In this document: piece by piece, positions 14,314 to 14,384 of the stretch
Layout of the letters: the number at the start of each line of letters is the position of its first letter
Position numbering within the stretch: the first letter of the stretch is position 1
NCBI GenBank assembly: GCA_900552455.1
Contig: URZX01000044.1
Span: 1-14,384, forward strand
Reading direction: 5' to 3'
DNA length: 14,384 nt
DNA from: an uncultured Peptococcaceae bacterium
Lineage (GTDB): Bacteria; Bacillota; Peptococcia; Peptococcales; Peptococcaceae
The notes under the pieces: model-generated
What the model was told of the DNA's origin: nothing
The model's input: only the letters and a program-made list of their open reading frames with translations
Databases searched by the model: none
Program-made: the position numbers and the translations under genes

Positions 14314-14346
14314 CCGCCCATTGTCCAGATGATATGCTCCCCATAG

Positions 14347-14371
14347 AGTAGATACTCGAAATAACAAAAAT
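14347..14371 (-). repeat. Inverted repeat copy B, downstream of the toxin gene
   Basis: On the minus strand ATTTTTGTTATTT, CGAGT, ATCTACT: 20 of 25 positions identical to copy A, all differences in the central 5 nt. In this copy 21 nt separate ATCTACT from the GACAATGGGCGG block, against 1 nt in copy A. The plus strand here also holds GAGTAGATACTC (14346-14357), an inverted repeat, and CTCGA...TCGAG (14355-14359, 14371-14375). Confidence 0.6.
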
Positions 14372-14384
14372 CGAGCCTACACTA

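Noticed and set aside
14290..14327. Minus-strand promoter for the antisense RNA (TATAAA at 14296-14291; TGGACA at 14327-14322)
   Set aside because: The two boxes are too far apart, about 25 bp, and neither has a partner at a normal spacing. Not strong enough to annotate.
1..14384. Apparent abundance of GATC
   Set aside because: Probably follows from frequent GAT and ATC codons. I did not count it against a codon-matched expectation.

Overview
This is a GC-rich bacterial chromosome segment, almost fully coding, with strong AGGAGG-type ribosome binding sites. A separate HisZ with short-form HisG, SLH repeats, a YybS-like membrane gene next to rplI, and a tiny holin-like toxin gene all point to Bacillota. 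Negativicutes or Clostridia are both possible; the window alone does not decide. No tRNA, rRNA, CRISPR array, IS element or phage gene was found.

Layout. (1) Positions 1-838: a short secreted protein made of SLH repeats, whose true start is missing or broken at the window edge, closed by a strong terminator. (2) 866-2583: a two-gene unit of a small lipoprotein and an iron-dependent alcohol dehydrogenase, with its own promoter and terminator. (3) 2602-3293: a single pRiA4b ORF-3-like protein under an extended -10 promoter. (4) 3317-12349: one long apparent transcription unit, hisZ-hisG-hisD-hisC-hisB-hisH-hisA-hisF-hisI-hisE, followed without a terminator by a YybS-like membrane protein and rplI, and ending at a bidirectional terminator. 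(5) 12350-14051, minus strand: trpS and tmk, overlapping by 4 nt, read from a near-consensus promoter. (6) 14071-14384: a compact locus with a 27-residue hydrophobic peptide that looks like a type I holin-like toxin. It has an extended -10 promoter, a structured leader that can hide the Shine-Dalgarno site, and an opposite-strand terminator inside the promoter.

The histidine genes encode every step from PRPP and ATP to histidinol phosphate, then histidinol to histidine. Only histidinol-phosphate phosphatase is absent, so it must be encoded elsewhere. HisZ and short HisG should form the first enzyme, HisH and HisF the glutamine-dependent cyclase. There is essentially no room for a T-box or leader peptide before hisZ.

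The parts most worth a second look are the toxin-like locus with its inferred antisense RNA, a decayed inverted copy of its downstream sequence at the other end of the window where the SLH gene loses its start, and the cysteine pattern in TrpRS that suggests an iron-sulfur cluster.
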